Part shown: piece by piece, positions 31,239 to 40,528 of the stretch | How positions within the stretch are numbered: position 1 is the first letter of the stretch | Layout of the letters: every line of letters starts with the position of its first letter | Assembly: GCF_002291425.1 (NCBI RefSeq) | Contig: NZ_CP014136.1 | Coordinates: 4,402,001 to 4,466,000, forward strand | Source of the DNA: Gibbsiella quercinecans | GTDB taxonomy: Bacteria; Pseudomonadota; Gammaproteobacteria; Enterobacterales; Enterobacteriaceae | Direction of reading: 5' to 3' | Length of the DNA: 64,000 bases | Notes under the pieces: generated by a model | The model's database searches: none | Told to the model about the DNA's origin: nothing | Seen by the model: only the letters and a program-made list of their open reading frames with translations | Position numbers and translations under genes: made by a program

Positions 31239-32108
31239 ATGGTTGCGTTATGGATGGTGGTCGCCAGCGCGTTTTTCGCGCTAATGGGCGCCAGCATTAA
31301 ATTGGCCTCGGCTAAAGTCGGTTTCTTCGAAATCATTTTCTACCGTTCGTTTATCAATGTCTTGATCGTTGCGGCGCTGATCAAGATAAAGAATATCGGC
31401 TTTCGTACCCGCAAGCTGGGGCTGCACATGCAACGCGCGGCGATCGGTAATGTGGCGATGTACTGCGGGTTTTATGCGTTGATTCACCTACCGATCGCCA
31501 CTGCCACGACGTTGGGCTATACCAATCCCATTTTCCAGTCGGTCATCACCTTTATCACCGCGAAGGGGCAGTTGACGGGCAAACTGCTCTTTTCGGTATT
31601 GCTTGGCTTTCTCGGCATCATCGTGCTGCTGCGGCCGGATATGCCACACGGTGAATATGCCGCCACCCTTATCGGCCTGTCAGCCGGCCTGCTGACTGCG
31701 CTGGCCTATTTCAACGTCGGGAAACTGGTGCGCAGCGGTGAGCCAGAACTGCGCGTGGTATTTTATTTTTCGCTGGTTGGCACGTTGGTTGGGGTGGTGA
31801 TGGCGACCACGGTTGGCTTTTCCGCCCTTGATGCCGGCACCTTCCTCTGTGTGTGCGCCATTGGTTTGTTTGGCAGCCTGGCGCAAATCAGCATGACGCG
31901 GGCCTACGGCAGCGGCAACCCAGTGATTGTCAGCATCCTGTCATACAGCACGATTATTTTCTCTACGCTATTGGGGTATCTGATCTTTGACGAAAGTCTG
32001 TCTTATATCGCGGCGGCGGGTATGGCGCTGATTATATTGTCGGGGGCATTGGCTATTTTAAGGCGGGCTCCGGCCAGGAAGGCCAAAACCATCACCATAA
32101 AGCAGTGA
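31239..32108 (+). CDS. DMT-superfamily (EamA) permease
   Basis: A 289-residue inner-membrane protein with ten predicted helices in two EamA repeats (about 5-135 and 145-285); the first repeat includes FYRSFINVLIVAAL and the second GSLAQISMTRAYGSGNPVIVS, both EamA-like. I start at ATG 31239 with AAGGGA five bases upstream; the upstream open frame back to 31080 is not hydrophobic and has no ribosome site. The substrate is unknown; family members export amino acids, nucleobases or other metabolites. E. coli does not have this gene after nuoN, so it is accessory. Confidence 0.85.
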   Translation: MVALWMVVASAFFALMGASIKLASAKVGFFEIIFYRSFINVLIVAALIKIKNIGFRTRKLGLHMQRAAIGNVAMYCGFYALIHLPIATATTLGYTNPIFQSVITFITAKGQLTGKLLFSVLLGFLGIIVLLRPDMPHGEYAATLIGLSAGLLTALAYFNVGKLVRSGEPELRVVFYFSLVGTLVGVVMATTVGFSALDAGTFLCVCAIGLFGSLAQISMTRAYGSGNPVIVSILSYSTIIFSTLLGYLIFDESLSYIAAAGMALIILSGALAILRRAPARKAKTITIKQ

Positions 32109-32414
32109 GACAGGGCGTGTGAAAGTAATGCCGGTCAAAGGGAGCATTTAATATTTTGAATAAAGAATGAAATGTACGGCATGTTTTTGAGATTAATCTT
32201 AACTGCATGCCGTTATATCTCTTTATGCGGTTATTTTCATATTTTTCAATTCGTTAGTGTATTAAAAAATAGCGTATGTGACAAATGACGTTAAAGCCGC
32301 TACGTTACTTCTCTGGCAGTGTATACTCCATAATCAAAACCTGACCTTTTCCTTTGTTCGGTATATTGCAGGCGCTTACAATACATTCCGTTTTCATTTT
32401 TAAAGGATGCGGGA
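32109..32414. other. Gap downstream of the DMT permease
   Basis: No gene seen. An inverted repeat ACGGCATG / CATGCCGT at 32176-32213 encloses the palindrome AGATTAATCT (32190-32199); it could be a terminator without a T-run or an operator. The last 100 bases are AT-rich and probably hold the promoter of the small gene that follows. Confidence 0.4.
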
Positions 32415-32845
32415 ATGTTAAATGCTATTGCGCAGATCGCTATTTTAGTGGTTATTGTTGTGAGTGTTTATACCCAAAATAATTCGAGTTGCAGGAAGGC
32501 GGCAACGCAGTGAATCCCCAGGAGCTTACTCCAGTAAGTGACTGGGGTGAGCGAGGAAAGCCAACACACCTGCAACTTGAAGTATGAAGGGTATATTTAA
32601 TTTTGGGGCTTTATGTGCGTGGAATAACGGCGCTATCAAAAAAACTACTCCAGCGCCGTCTGAGTTCAGGGAAAATGAGCGATAAGAAAGTTACAAAATT
32701 TTACCATTCTTATAAAAAGAAAAAAGATCAGCGCCTGATACCCATTCTGATCTTCGGTATTTTCTATAAATCCTTTGTTAGGATGCAGGGCGAATTTTAT
32801 GCGCTCTATCGTGCCGAGATGGAAAAAAGGCAATTGCCGCTGTAA
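32415..32845 (+). pseudogene. Small single-pass membrane protein gene split by an ERIC repeat
   Basis: An ATG with AAAGGA seven bases upstream starts a hydrophobic peptide, MLNAIAQIAILVVIVVSVY, that runs into the ERIC at 32469 and stops at 32513. Removing the ERIC and one TA duplication (125 bases) joins codon 19 in frame to the open frame that continues to the TAA at 32843-32845. The rebuilt protein has 101 residues: an N-terminal membrane helix (VVIVVSVYLILGLYV) and a basic cytoplasmic tail (KKLLQRRL, YHSYKKKKDQRL) ending EMEKRQLPL. I do not recognise the family. The 3' part could still be made from ATG 32674 (56 residues, with a CAGGGA site). Confidence 0.7.
32469..32595 (+). repeat. ERIC element, copy 1 (127 bp)
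   Basis: An enterobacterial repetitive intergenic consensus. It has the hallmark core GTGAATCCCCAGGAGCTTAC and AGTAAGTGACTGGGGTGAGCG, ends TATACCC and GGGTATA, and the standard length of 127 bp with TA duplicated at both ends. It differs from copy 2 at six positions. It interrupts a small gene. Confidence 0.97.
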
Positions 32846-33211
32846 TGCTTTCCCGCGCTGTTTCTTGTGCGCAGTGAAAGGTAACCACAAATTGTACGGC
32901 ATCTCTTAGTCCGTTCTCTTATATTATTATTCCCGATTGATTCATCTGTTGGGCTGGCCTTTTGCCGGCTTAGTCGCCAAAATAAGTTCATACGTTGTTG
33001 ATTGCACTGAATTGGTTATTAAATGCGCGCGTGGTTGCCTGATTGGCTGGCCTTTCCCGTCGGGATGCATTAATGAATCACCGTGATGCATTTCTGGTGA
33101 TGTTTTGCCTTATACCCGGGCAGTAAGATAACTGTGTTCCCTTATTAGAAATTCCTTTCAGGGTGACACATTTATTTAAGGTTGGTGCCTTATTGTTTCG
33201 GGAGAGAATCG
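32846..33211. other. Gap upstream of the MFS permease
   Basis: 366 bases with no supported gene. ATGCAT occurs twice at 33064-33092, forming an imperfect dyad around TAATGAATCACCGTG. The region is AT-rich compared with its neighbours and probably holds the promoter of the MFS gene. Confidence 0.4.
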
Positions 33212-34459
33212 ATGCCGGCAGGTATTGCTGTTGAAAAGGCCCTAAAAATAGGGCCGCGCACGTCGCATTTTGCGGTATTGCTGTTTTTGGCCCTGGCGTT
33301 AATGGCCGCATTGCTTAACAGCAGCGCGCCGTCGCCGTTGTATCCGCTTTACCAACGGGAACTGGGGCTTTCGTCGGTTAGCCTGACGGTTATTTATGGC
33401 GCCTATGCCGCTGGCGTGCTCATTTCACTGTTTAGCGTGGGCAACCTGGCGGGCCGGGTTAAAGACCTGCGTATCATGATTGTGCCAGCGCTGCTGGCCG
33501 TGTTGGGCGGCGCTTTGCTGTTCGCCATGGCGGATTCGTTGGTGATGATGCTGATGGCGCGTTTGCTGGCCGGCATTGGCACCGGGGCGCTGACCGGCGC
33601 TGCCAATATCGCGCTGATGCGCTTTGGCCCGCAGGACGGGGGCAAAACGGCGGCGTTGATTGCCACCTTATCGTTTACTGCCGGCCTGGCACTGGGGCCG
33701 ATTTTCAGCGGCATTGCGTTGCAAACCGGTTTTTATACCACCTCGCTGCCGTTTGCTATCATTATGGTGATCGCTGCGGTGGCGCTGATCGGCGTGGTGT
33801 TGCGCTGGCCACCTGTGCCTGCCGCCGCTGCGGTGGTGAGTACGGCGGCAACGCATAAATCGCTGCCCGCGCGCGGGGCGCTGGCCGAGGGCCTGCGGGC
33901 CACCGGCGGTAAGTTTTTCCTGTGTGCCGGCGCGCTGTTTTTCTGCTGGGTGCTTGCTGCCAGTATGCTGGTGATCGGGCCCAGCGTGGCGGAGACGTTG
34001 TTAGGCATGCATAGCCGCGGGGTGTTTGGCTATGTGATTGCCGTGTATCTGGTGATTGCCGGCATCAGCCAACTGCTGAGCCGCCGGGCAAATGCCCGTT
34101 ACTCGCTGATGCTCGGCTGCCTGGCGCAGGCGCTGTCGGTCGCGGTGTTTGCCGTTGCGCTGGCGTTTCACTCACTGGGCATGGCGGCCGTGGGGATGGC
34201 GATCGCCGGTTATGCCTACGGCGCGGTTTTTGTCGGCAGCGCCATGCTGGTGAACCTGATATCCCCCGCGGCAAGCCATGCGCGGCTGGTATCGCTGTTT
34301 TACGTGATTGCTTACATTGCCAACTGGGTGCCTATCCTGTTGGGGCTGGTTATTGACCATGTCAGCCTGAGTCTGGCGGTCAATCTGCTATTTTTGGTTA
34401 ATGCCGTAGTGTGTTTGGGGTTGGGCCTGTGGGCGATGCGCGCAGACTTTCCGCGCTGA
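33212..34459 (+). CDS. Major facilitator superfamily permease
   Basis: A 415-residue, 12-helix transporter. The family signature between helices 2 and 3 is present in loose form (GNLAGRVKDLRIMIV), with helix 4 LLAGIGTGALTGAANIALM and helix 5 ATLSFTAGLALGPIFSGIAL resembling drug-efflux type motif C. A central basic loop is near residues 200-225. The ATG at 33212 has GGAGAG five bases upstream. The substrate cannot be told. It ends with its own terminator and looks monocistronic; it belongs to the accessory stretch between nuo and men. Confidence 0.85.
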   Translation: MPAGIAVEKALKIGPRTSHFAVLLFLALALMAALLNSSAPSPLYPLYQRELGLSSVSLTVIYGAYAAGVLISLFSVGNLAGRVKDLRIMIVPALLAVLGGALLFAMADSLVMMLMARLLAGIGTGALTGAANIALMRFGPQDGGKTAALIATLSFTAGLALGPIFSGIALQTGFYTTSLPFAIIMVIAAVALIGVVLRWPPVPAAAAVVSTAATHKSLPARGALAEGLRATGGKFFLCAGALFFCWVLAASMLVIGPSVAETLLGMHSRGVFGYVIAVYLVIAGISQLLSRRANARYSLMLGCLAQALSVAVFAVALAFHSLGMAAVGMAIAGYAYGAVFVGSAMLVNLISPAASHARLVSLFYVIAYIANWVPILLGLVIDHVSLSLAVNLLFLVNAVVCLGLGLWAMRADFPR

Positions 34460-34512
34460 TAACCCCGCGCAGTATGGCGAGCGTTTTCCCTGGTGTTGTT
34501 GTGTATCATTTT

Positions 34513-34538
34513 CAGCGTGCTTGCACGCTGTTTTTTTT
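34513..34538 (+). terminator. Rho-independent terminator of the MFS gene
   Basis: CAGCGTGC / GCACGCTG with a 2-base TT loop (tight; probably opens to 4 bases), followed by eight T. Confidence 0.9.
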
Positions 34539-34642
34539 GCGAGCAACAACCACCATAAGGGCACCGGCAGGGCGTAAGCTATGCTACAGAGACGCTATCG
34601 CATGACGATATTTTCGTTACAGGGCATTGGCTGGGGGGCATT

Positions 34643-35407
34643 ATGGATCCGTTATTTTCGTTGGAAAACAAAAGAATACTTATCACCGGTTCTTCACGCG
34701 GCATCGGTTTCCTGTTGGCTAAAGGGCTGGGGCAACGCGGCGCGCAGATCCTGGTGAACGCCACCAGGGCGGAAAGCGCCGAGCGTGCGGTGAACGCCCT
34801 GCGCAGCGAGGGCCTGCAGGCCGAAGCGGTGGCGTTCGACGTTACCGATTCGCAGGCTATCCACCAGGCGATTGCACAAGTTGAGGCGGATCTTGGCCCG
34901 ATTGACGTGCTGATCAATAACGCCGGTATCCAACGCCGCCACCCGTTTATCGATTTTCCGGAAAGCGAATGGGACGAAATCATCGCGGTTAACCAGAAGG
35001 CGGTATTCGTGGTGTCACAGGCGGTCGCACGCCATATGGTGCAGCGCCGGCGTGGCAAGATAATCAACATCGGTTCGATGCAAAGCGAGCTTGGGCGCGA
35101 CACCATCACGCCGTATGCGGCGTCAAAAGGCGCGGTGAAAATGCTGACGCGCGGCATGTGCGTGGAACTGGCGCGTTACAATATCCAGGTAAACGGCATC
35201 GCGCCGGGGTATTTCAAAACGGAAATGACGCAGGCGCTGGCGGACGATCCGGCATTTACCGGCTGGCTGACCAAACGCACGCCGGCGGCCCGTTGGGGCG
35301 ATCCGGCGGAACTGATCGGTGCGGCGGTGTTCCTGGCCTCCGGCGCGGCTAATTTTGTTAACGGTCAACTGCTGTTTGTCGATGGCGGGATGTCTGTCGC
35401 CGTATAG
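34643..35407 (+). CDS. idnO: Gluconate 5-dehydrogenase-like short-chain dehydrogenase
   Basis: A 254-residue SDR oxidoreductase. It has the Rossmann motif TGSSRGIG, NNAG, the catalytic serine in NIGSMQSELG and the YAASKGAVK tyrosine/lysine pair. From memory it matches E. coli IdnO along its length, including QRRHPFIDFPE and GIAPGYFKTEMTQAL, so reduction of 5-ketogluconate to gluconate is the best guess. Unlike E. coli there are no other idn or gnt genes around it, so its regulator and kinase must lie elsewhere. Confidence 0.85.
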   Translation: MDPLFSLENKRILITGSSRGIGFLLAKGLGQRGAQILVNATRAESAERAVNALRSEGLQAEAVAFDVTDSQAIHQAIAQVEADLGPIDVLINNAGIQRRHPFIDFPESEWDEIIAVNQKAVFVVSQAVARHMVQRRRGKIINIGSMQSELGRDTITPYAASKGAVKMLTRGMCVELARYNIQVNGIAPGYFKTEMTQALADDPAFTGWLTKRTPAARWGDPAELIGAAVFLASGAANFVNGQLLFVDGGMSVAV

Positions 35408-35511
35408 CGTCTGGCGTTCAACCCGGTGTGCCAAAAGTCTCATGGCGGCAAACGGGGTTTGTTCCTATAGTTAGGGGCATGGTGAATTTTCTAACGGCGG
35501 AGGAAACGAAA

Positions 35512-35823
35512 ATGTCGAAAAATACGGACGACGATCAAACTACCCTTGATGACGATCTGAAAATGCTGTCTGACACGCTGGAAGAGGTTTTGGCGTATTC
35601 CGGCGATCGTGCCGATCAGGCCTATGTCGATATCAAATCCCATGCCGAGCAGGCGCTGCAAGAGGTAAGAACACGGCTGGAAAGCGTCTCGGAATCGTAC
35701 TGCGCGCGTGCCAAAGATGCCGCTTTGCGCGCGGATTTCTACGTGCACGAGAAGCCTTGGCAAAGCGTGGGCATCGGCGCCACCGTGGGGTTGGTGTTCG
35801 GCCTATTGCTGGCGCGCCGCTAG
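35512..35823 (+). CDS. elaB: ElaB, ribosome-associated membrane-anchored stress protein (DUF883)
   Basis: A 103-residue protein like E. coli ElaB (101). It has an acidic N-terminus, a helical middle (ADQAYVDIKSHAEQALQEVRTRL) and a C-terminal tail-anchor helix with the family glycines (GIGATVGLVFGLLLARR). ElaB-type proteins bind stationary-phase ribosomes and tether them to the inner membrane. The ATG at 35512 has GGAGG eight bases upstream. It is next to the men cluster as in E. coli. Confidence 0.95.
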   Translation: MSKNTDDDQTTLDDDLKMLSDTLEEVLAYSGDRADQAYVDIKSHAEQALQEVRTRLESVSESYCARAKDAALRADFYVHEKPWQSVGIGATVGLVFGLLLARR

Positions 35824-35833
35824 CGCGAAGCGG

Positions 35834-35860
35834 GCAGGGCGTGTGCCGCGCCCTGTTTCT
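35834..35860 (+). terminator. Terminator of elaB
   Basis: CAGGGCG / CGCCCTG, 7-bp stem with a 7-base loop, followed by TTTCTTTCT. Confidence 0.75.
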
Positions 35861-36235
35861 TTCTCTCCATCCCCACGCATTTCCCTCTCTTTTCTCTGCC
35901 TTCTGCGCTGCGTTTGCCGGTAAACTCGCTAACTGTCTAAGCGTGCTGTTTATGTATCCCGAAATCACGGCCTTGCATGGAGAAGCCGCGCGCTTGCGTG
36001 TAAGCTACCTGTAATTTATTTGTTCATTTTTGGTTGCAATCCTGGGCGCCCGGCCATTCACCAAGACATTAACTTTGATCTTTCAGGGTAAGAAGCCGCC
36101 ATTGCGCTTTAAGGATATACGGCGTTTTTGCGCCAGCGCAAAAGCCGTGTTGAAAACTACTCATATAATTTGATCATTGTGTTGGCGTGATTAATGCCAG
36201 AGAAATAATTCTGTTAACGGATTTGTGAGCGGACT
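35861..36235 (+). promoter_or_regulatory. menD promoter region at the usual menF position
   Basis: About 375 bases with no gene. In E. coli menF lies between elaB and menD; here no isochorismate synthase sequence is recognisable in any frame. A hairpin-prone segment (ACGGCGTTTTTGCG / CGCAAAAGCCGT) is at 36119-36148, about 90 bases before menD. Confidence 0.5.
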
Positions 36236-37909
36236 ATGTCGACAAGTGTTTTTAATCGCCGCTGGGCGGCGTTGTTATTGGAAGCGCTGTCTCGGCATGG
36301 GGTGCGGCATGTCTGCATTGCCCCCGGATCGCGTTCCACGCCGTTGACGCTTGCGGCGGCGGCCAACCCCGCCTTCATTTGCCATACCCATTTTGACGAG
36401 CGCGGCCTGGGCCATTTGGCGCTGGGCCTGGCGAAAGCATCGCAAGAGCCCGTCGCGGTGATCGTCACCTCCGGCACGGCGGCTGCCAACCTGTATCCCG
36501 CCATCATTGAAGCCAGCCTCACCGGCGAACGCCTGGTTTGCCTGACGGCCGATCGCCCGCCTGAGCTGATCGACTGTGGCGCCAACCAGGCGATCCGCCA
36601 GCACGGCCTGTATGCCGGCCACCCGGCGCAGGCGATAGATTTGCCGCGGCCCACCCCGGATATTCCGGCGCGCTGGCTGGTCGCCACCGTGGACAACGCC
36701 ATGGCGAACCTGGCCCATGGCGTCCTGCATATCAATTGCCCGTTCGCCGAGCCGTTGTACGGCGGTGACGAACAACACTATGCGGCCTGGTCGGCTGAAT
36801 TAGGCAATTGGTGGCACGATCGTCGCCCCTGGCTTTGCACCCCGGCCACGCTGAGCGTGGCGAAGCAGCCTGACTGGCATTTTTGGCGCCAGAAACGCGG
36901 GGTGATTGTGGCCGGGCGCATCAGCGCAGAAGAAGGCGAGCAACTGGCGGCCTGGGCCGAGATGCTGGGGTGGCCGCTGATTGGCGATGTGCTGTCGCAG
37001 ACCGGGCAGCCGTTGCCGTGTGCCGATTTGTGGCTGGCGCGCCCGCAAGCCAAGGGCATCCTGGCCAACGCCCAGTTGGTGATCCAATTTGGCGCCAGCC
37101 TGACGGGCAAACGCGTGCTGCAATGGCAGGCGCAGTGCCAGCCGCAAGAATACTGGCTGGTGGACGCGCTGCCGGGGCAGCGTGATCCCGCCCAGCACCG
37201 CGGCCGGCGTATTTGTTGCCCGGTGGGGCAATGGCTTGATGCGCACCCGGCGCAGTTGCGTTCCCCCTGGGCCGACGATCTGGCCGCCATCGCGGCGCAA
37301 ACCCACGAGCTGGTGACCGGCTATCTGCGCGATCGCTTTGGCGAAGCACTGTTGGCGCATCGCCTGGCGCAACTGCTGCCGGAAAACGGCCAACTGTTTC
37401 TGGGCAACAGCCTGGTGGTGCGGTTGGTTGATGCGCTGGCGCAGTTGCCGCCGGGCTACCCGGTGTTCAGCAACCGCGGCGCCAGCGGCATTGACGGGCT
37501 GCTTTCCACGACGGCTGGGGTGCAGCGCGCCACGGCCAAGCCCACGCTGGCGTTGGTGGGCGATCTTTCCGCGTTGTATGACTTGAATGCGCTGGCGCTA
37601 CTGCGCCACTGCTCGGCGCCGACGGTGCTGATTGTTGTGAACAATAACGGGGGCCAGATATTTTCGCTATTACCCACCCCGGAAACGGAGCGCCAGCGCT
37701 TCTACTGCATGCCGCAGGACGTGGAGTTTAGCCACGCGGCGGCGATGTTCCAGATTAACTATGACTGCCCGGCCGACTGGCAACAGTTACGCCAGGCGGT
37801 GGAGCAGGGCTGGCGCCACAGCGGCGCTACGCTGATTGAATTACAGGTATCGCCGAGCGATGGCGCAGAGGCGGTGCAATACCTGATACAACAAATGGTG
37901 GCAGGCTGA
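36236..37909 (+). CDS. menD: SEPHCHC synthase MenD
   Basis: A ThDP enzyme that adds 2-oxoglutarate-derived succinyl semialdehyde to isochorismate, the first committed step to menaquinone. It has 557 residues (E. coli 556). Catalytic glutamate E55 is in [11 protein letters not shown], the substrate region in [11 protein letters not shown] (27-37), and the ThDP/Mg motif in [15 protein letters not shown] with [12 protein letters not shown]. The stop overlaps the menH start (TGATG). Confidence 0.98.
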   Translation: MSTSVFNRRWAALLLEALSRHGVRHVCIAPGSRSTPLTLAAAANPAFICHTHFDERGLGHLALGLAKASQEPVAVIVTSGTAAANLYPAIIEASLTGERLVCLTADRPPELIDCGANQAIRQHGLYAGHPAQAIDLPRPTPDIPARWLVATVDNAMANLAHGVLHINCPFAEPLYGGDEQHYAAWSAELGNWWHDRRPWLCTPATLSVAKQPDWHFWRQKRGVIVAGRISAEEGEQLAAWAEMLGWPLIGDVLSQTGQPLPCADLWLARPQAKGILANAQLVIQFGASLTGKRVLQWQAQCQPQEYWLVDALPGQRDPAQHRGRRICCPVGQWLDAHPAQLRSPWADDLAAIAAQTHELVTGYLRDRFGEALLAHRLAQLLPENGQLFLGNSLVVRLVDALAQLPPGYPVFSNRGASGIDGLLSTTAGVQRATAKPTLALVGDLSALYDLNALALLRHCSAPTVLIVVNNNGGQIFSLLPTPETERQRFYCMPQDVEFSHAAAMFQINYDCPADWQQLRQAVEQGWRHSGATLIELQVSPSDGAEAVQYLIQQMVAG

Positions 37910-38676
37910 TGCTGGCAGCAAAAGTATTGCAAAGCGGTGAGGGCGATCGCCCCTGGCTGGTGTGGTTACATGGTTTTCTTGGTAATAACAATGAGTGGCG
38001 GGTGATCGCCGGCCATTGCCCGCAGTGGCCATCGCTGGCGATCGATCTGCCCGGCCATGGCGATTCGGCCAACCAGCACTGCACCGGTCTTGACGATGTC
38101 AGCCGGCAAATCAATGCGGTGCTGGCGCTTTACCGTATTGAGAAGTACTGGCTGGTGGGCTATTCGCTCGGCGGGCGCATTGCGATGTACCATGCCTGCC
38201 AGGGCAACCACACTGGTCTGCAGGGCGTGGTGATTGAAGGCGGCAACCCCGGTTTAGGCTGTGAAAGCCTGCGCGAGCAGCGCAGCGCCCATGACGCCGC
38301 CTGGGCCAGCCGTTTTCGCCATGAACCCATTACCCGCGTGCTGGCCGATTGGTACCAGCAGCCGGTGTTTGCCGATCTCAGCACCGTGCATCGCGAAGCG
38401 CTGATTGCCGTACGGGCGGTTAACGACGGCCCCGCGGTGGCGGACATGCTTGAAGCCACCTCGCTTGGGCGCCAGCCTTACCTGGGCGACCAACTGCGCC
38501 AACTGCCGGTGCCGCTGCGCGTACTCTGCGGCGACAGCGATCATAAATTTCAGGCGTTGGTGCGCGAAGCCGGGTTGCCGTTGGGCATTGTGCCGCAGGC
38601 CGGGCACAACGCCCACCTGGGCAACCCGCAGGATTTCGTCGCCCAATTGCATCATTTTCTCGATAACCCCGTTTGA
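37909..38676 (+). CDS. menH: SHCHC synthase MenH
   Basis: An alpha/beta hydrolase that eliminates pyruvate from SEPHCHC. It has 255 residues, with the nucleophile elbow GYSLGGR (serine at about 85), the aspartate in LCGDSDHKF and the histidine in [11 protein letters not shown]. The oxyanion region is [11 protein letters not shown]. It is translationally coupled to menD by TGATG. Confidence 0.97.
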   Translation: MLAAKVLQSGEGDRPWLVWLHGFLGNNNEWRVIAGHCPQWPSLAIDLPGHGDSANQHCTGLDDVSRQINAVLALYRIEKYWLVGYSLGGRIAMYHACQGNHTGLQGVVIEGGNPGLGCESLREQRSAHDAAWASRFRHEPITRVLADWYQQPVFADLSTVHREALIAVRAVNDGPAVADMLEATSLGRQPYLGDQLRQLPVPLRVLCGDSDHKFQALVREAGLPLGIVPQAGHNAHLGNPQDFVAQLHHFLDNPV

Positions 38677-38687
38677 AGGAACAGAAC

Positions 38688-39545
38688 ATGCTCTACCCAG
38701 ATGAACAACAGCTTTACGCGCCGATTGAATGGCAAGACTGCAGTGGTGATTTCGAGGATATCCTGTATCACAAATCCAGCGACGGGATTGCCAAAATCAC
38801 CATCAACCGCCCGCAGGTGCGTAATGCTTTTCGCCCGTTGACGGTGAAAGAGATGCTGGAAGCGTTGGCCAACGCCCGCTATGACGACGGCATTGGCACC
38901 ATTATTCTTACCGGCGCCGGCGAGAAAGCGTTCTGCTCCGGCGGCGATCAGAAAGTGCGCGGCGATTACGGCGGTTACAAAGACGCCAGCGGCGTCCACC
39001 ATCTGAACGTGCTTGATTTCCAGCGCCAAATCCGCACCTGCCCGAAGCCGATCGTGGCGATGGTGGCGGGCTATTCCATCGGCGGCGGCCATGTGCTGCA
39101 TATGATGTGCGATCTAACCATCGCCGCCGACAATGCCATTTTTGGCCAGACCGGGCCGAAGGTCGGCTCGTTCGATGGCGGCTGGGGCGCCTCTTACATG
39201 GCGCGCATTGTCGGCCAGAAAAAAGCGCGCGAAATCTGGTTCCTGTGCCGCCAATATGATGCCGCGCAGGCACTGGATATGGGGCTGGTGAACACCGTGG
39301 TGCCGCTGGCAGATCTGGAAAAAGAAACTGTGCGCTGGTGCCGTGAAATGCTGCAAAACAGCCCGATGGCATTGCGCTGCCTGAAGGCGGCGCTGAACGC
39401 CGACTGTGACGGGCAGGCCGGTTTGCAAGAGCTGGCGGGCAACGCCACCATGCTGTTTTACATGACCGACGAAGGCCAGGAGGGGCGCAACGCATTCAAT
39501 GAAAAACGCCAGCCAGACTTCAGCAAATTCAAGCGTAACCCTTGA
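38688..39545 (+). CDS. menB: 1,4-dihydroxy-2-naphthoyl-CoA synthase MenB
   Basis: A crotonase-fold enzyme closing the second ring of the naphthoquinone from o-succinylbenzoyl-CoA. It has 285 residues, equal to and nearly identical with E. coli MenB, including [13 protein letters not shown], the oxyanion segment [11 protein letters not shown] and [18 protein letters not shown] 38688 follows GAAGGA; the TTG at 38673 in frame is not used. The stop overlaps menC. Confidence 0.99.
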   Translation: MLYPDEQQLYAPIEWQDCSGDFEDILYHKSSDGIAKITINRPQVRNAFRPLTVKEMLEALANARYDDGIGTIILTGAGEKAFCSGGDQKVRGDYGGYKDASGVHHLNVLDFQRQIRTCPKPIVAMVAGYSIGGGHVLHMMCDLTIAADNAIFGQTGPKVGSFDGGWGASYMARIVGQKKAREIWFLCRQYDAAQALDMGLVNTVVPLADLEKETVRWCREMLQNSPMALRCLKAALNADCDGQAGLQELAGNATMLFYMTDEGQEGRNAFNEKRQPDFSKFKRNP

Positions 39546-40528
39546 TGGATAAGCTAATCCGCAGCGCGGCGCTATACCGTTATCAACTGCCGATGGAAGC
39601 CGGCGTGGTGCTGCGCAACCAACGGCTGAAAACCCGCGACGGCCTGCTGCTGCACCTGCAACAGGGTGAGCAGCAAGGCTGGGGAGAGATCGCGCCGCTG
39701 CCGGGTTTTAGCCAGGAAACGCTGGCCGAGGCGCAAAGCGCGCTGCTGGCGTGGCTGCCGGTTTGGCTATGCGGCCAGCAACCGGTGGAAAGCGACCTGC
39801 CGGCGGTGGCGTTCGGCACCAGTTGCGCGCTGGCGGAGCTAAGCGGGGCGTTGCCGCCGCAGGCGGATTACCGCACGGCGCCATTGTGCACCGGCGATCC
39901 CGATGCGCTGTTCGCGCTGCTGGCGGCGCTGCCAGGGGAGAAGATCGCCAAAGTGAAGGTCGGGCTGTATGAAGCGGTGCGCGACGGCATGATCGTTAAT
40001 ATGTTGCTGGAAGCGCTGCCGGATCTGAAACTGCGGCTGGACGCCAACCGCAGTTGGCCGCTGGCCAAGGCACAAGGCTTCGCCAAATACGTCAATCCCG
40101 CCTGGCGCGATCGTATCGCTTTTCTGGAAGAACCGTGCAAAACCCGCGATGAGTCGCGTGCTTTTGCGCAGGAAACCGGTATTGCCATTGCCTGGGATGA
40201 AAGCGTGCGAGACGCCGATTTCGTCGTGCAGGCCGAGCCTGGCGTCGCGGCGATTGTGATCAAGCCGACGCTGGTCGGCAGCCTGGCACGCTGCCGCGCG
40301 CTGGTAACGCAGGCGCATCAGGCCGGGCTGACGGCGGTGATCAGCTCCAGCATTGAATCCAGCCTGGGGCTGACCCAACTGGCGCGGCTGGCCCAGTGGC
40401 TGACGCCGGGCACCGTACCGGGCCTGGACACATTGCATTTGATGCAGGCGCAGCTGCTGCGTCCATGGCCCGGCAGCGCATTGCCCGTGCAGGGCGAAGC
40501 CGAGCTGGAGTGCGTATGGCGCAGTTGA
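39545..40528 (+). CDS. menC: o-Succinylbenzoate synthase MenC
   Basis: An enolase-superfamily dehydratase, 327 residues (E. coli 320). The acid/base lysines are in [10 protein letters not shown] and IVIKPTLVG; the metal ligands are the aspartate in LRLDANRSW, the glutamate in FLEEPCK and the aspartate in IAWDESVRD. The N-terminal capping loop is [16 protein letters not shown]. The ATG overlaps the menB stop (TGATG). Confidence 0.97.
   Translation: MDKLIRSAALYRYQLPMEAGVVLRNQRLKTRDGLLLHLQQGEQQGWGEIAPLPGFSQETLAEAQSALLAWLPVWLCGQQPVESDLPAVAFGTSCALAELSGALPPQADYRTAPLCTGDPDALFALLAALPGEKIAKVKVGLYEAVRDGMIVNMLLEALPDLKLRLDANRSWPLAKAQGFAKYVNPAWRDRIAFLEEPCKTRDESRAFAQETGIAIAWDESVRDADFVVQAEPGVAAIVIKPTLVGSLARCRALVTQAHQAGLTAVISSSIESSLGLTQLARLAQWLTPGTVPGLDTLHLMQAQLLRPWPGSALPVQGEAELECVWRS

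Noticed and set aside
34411-34605. A 64-codon frame across the MFS gene end
   Set aside because: It runs through the MFS terminator and has no ribosome site.
35951-36013. A 20-codon frame MYPEITALHGEAARL upstream of menD as a menF remnant
   Set aside because: I could not match it to either end of MenF; likely chance.
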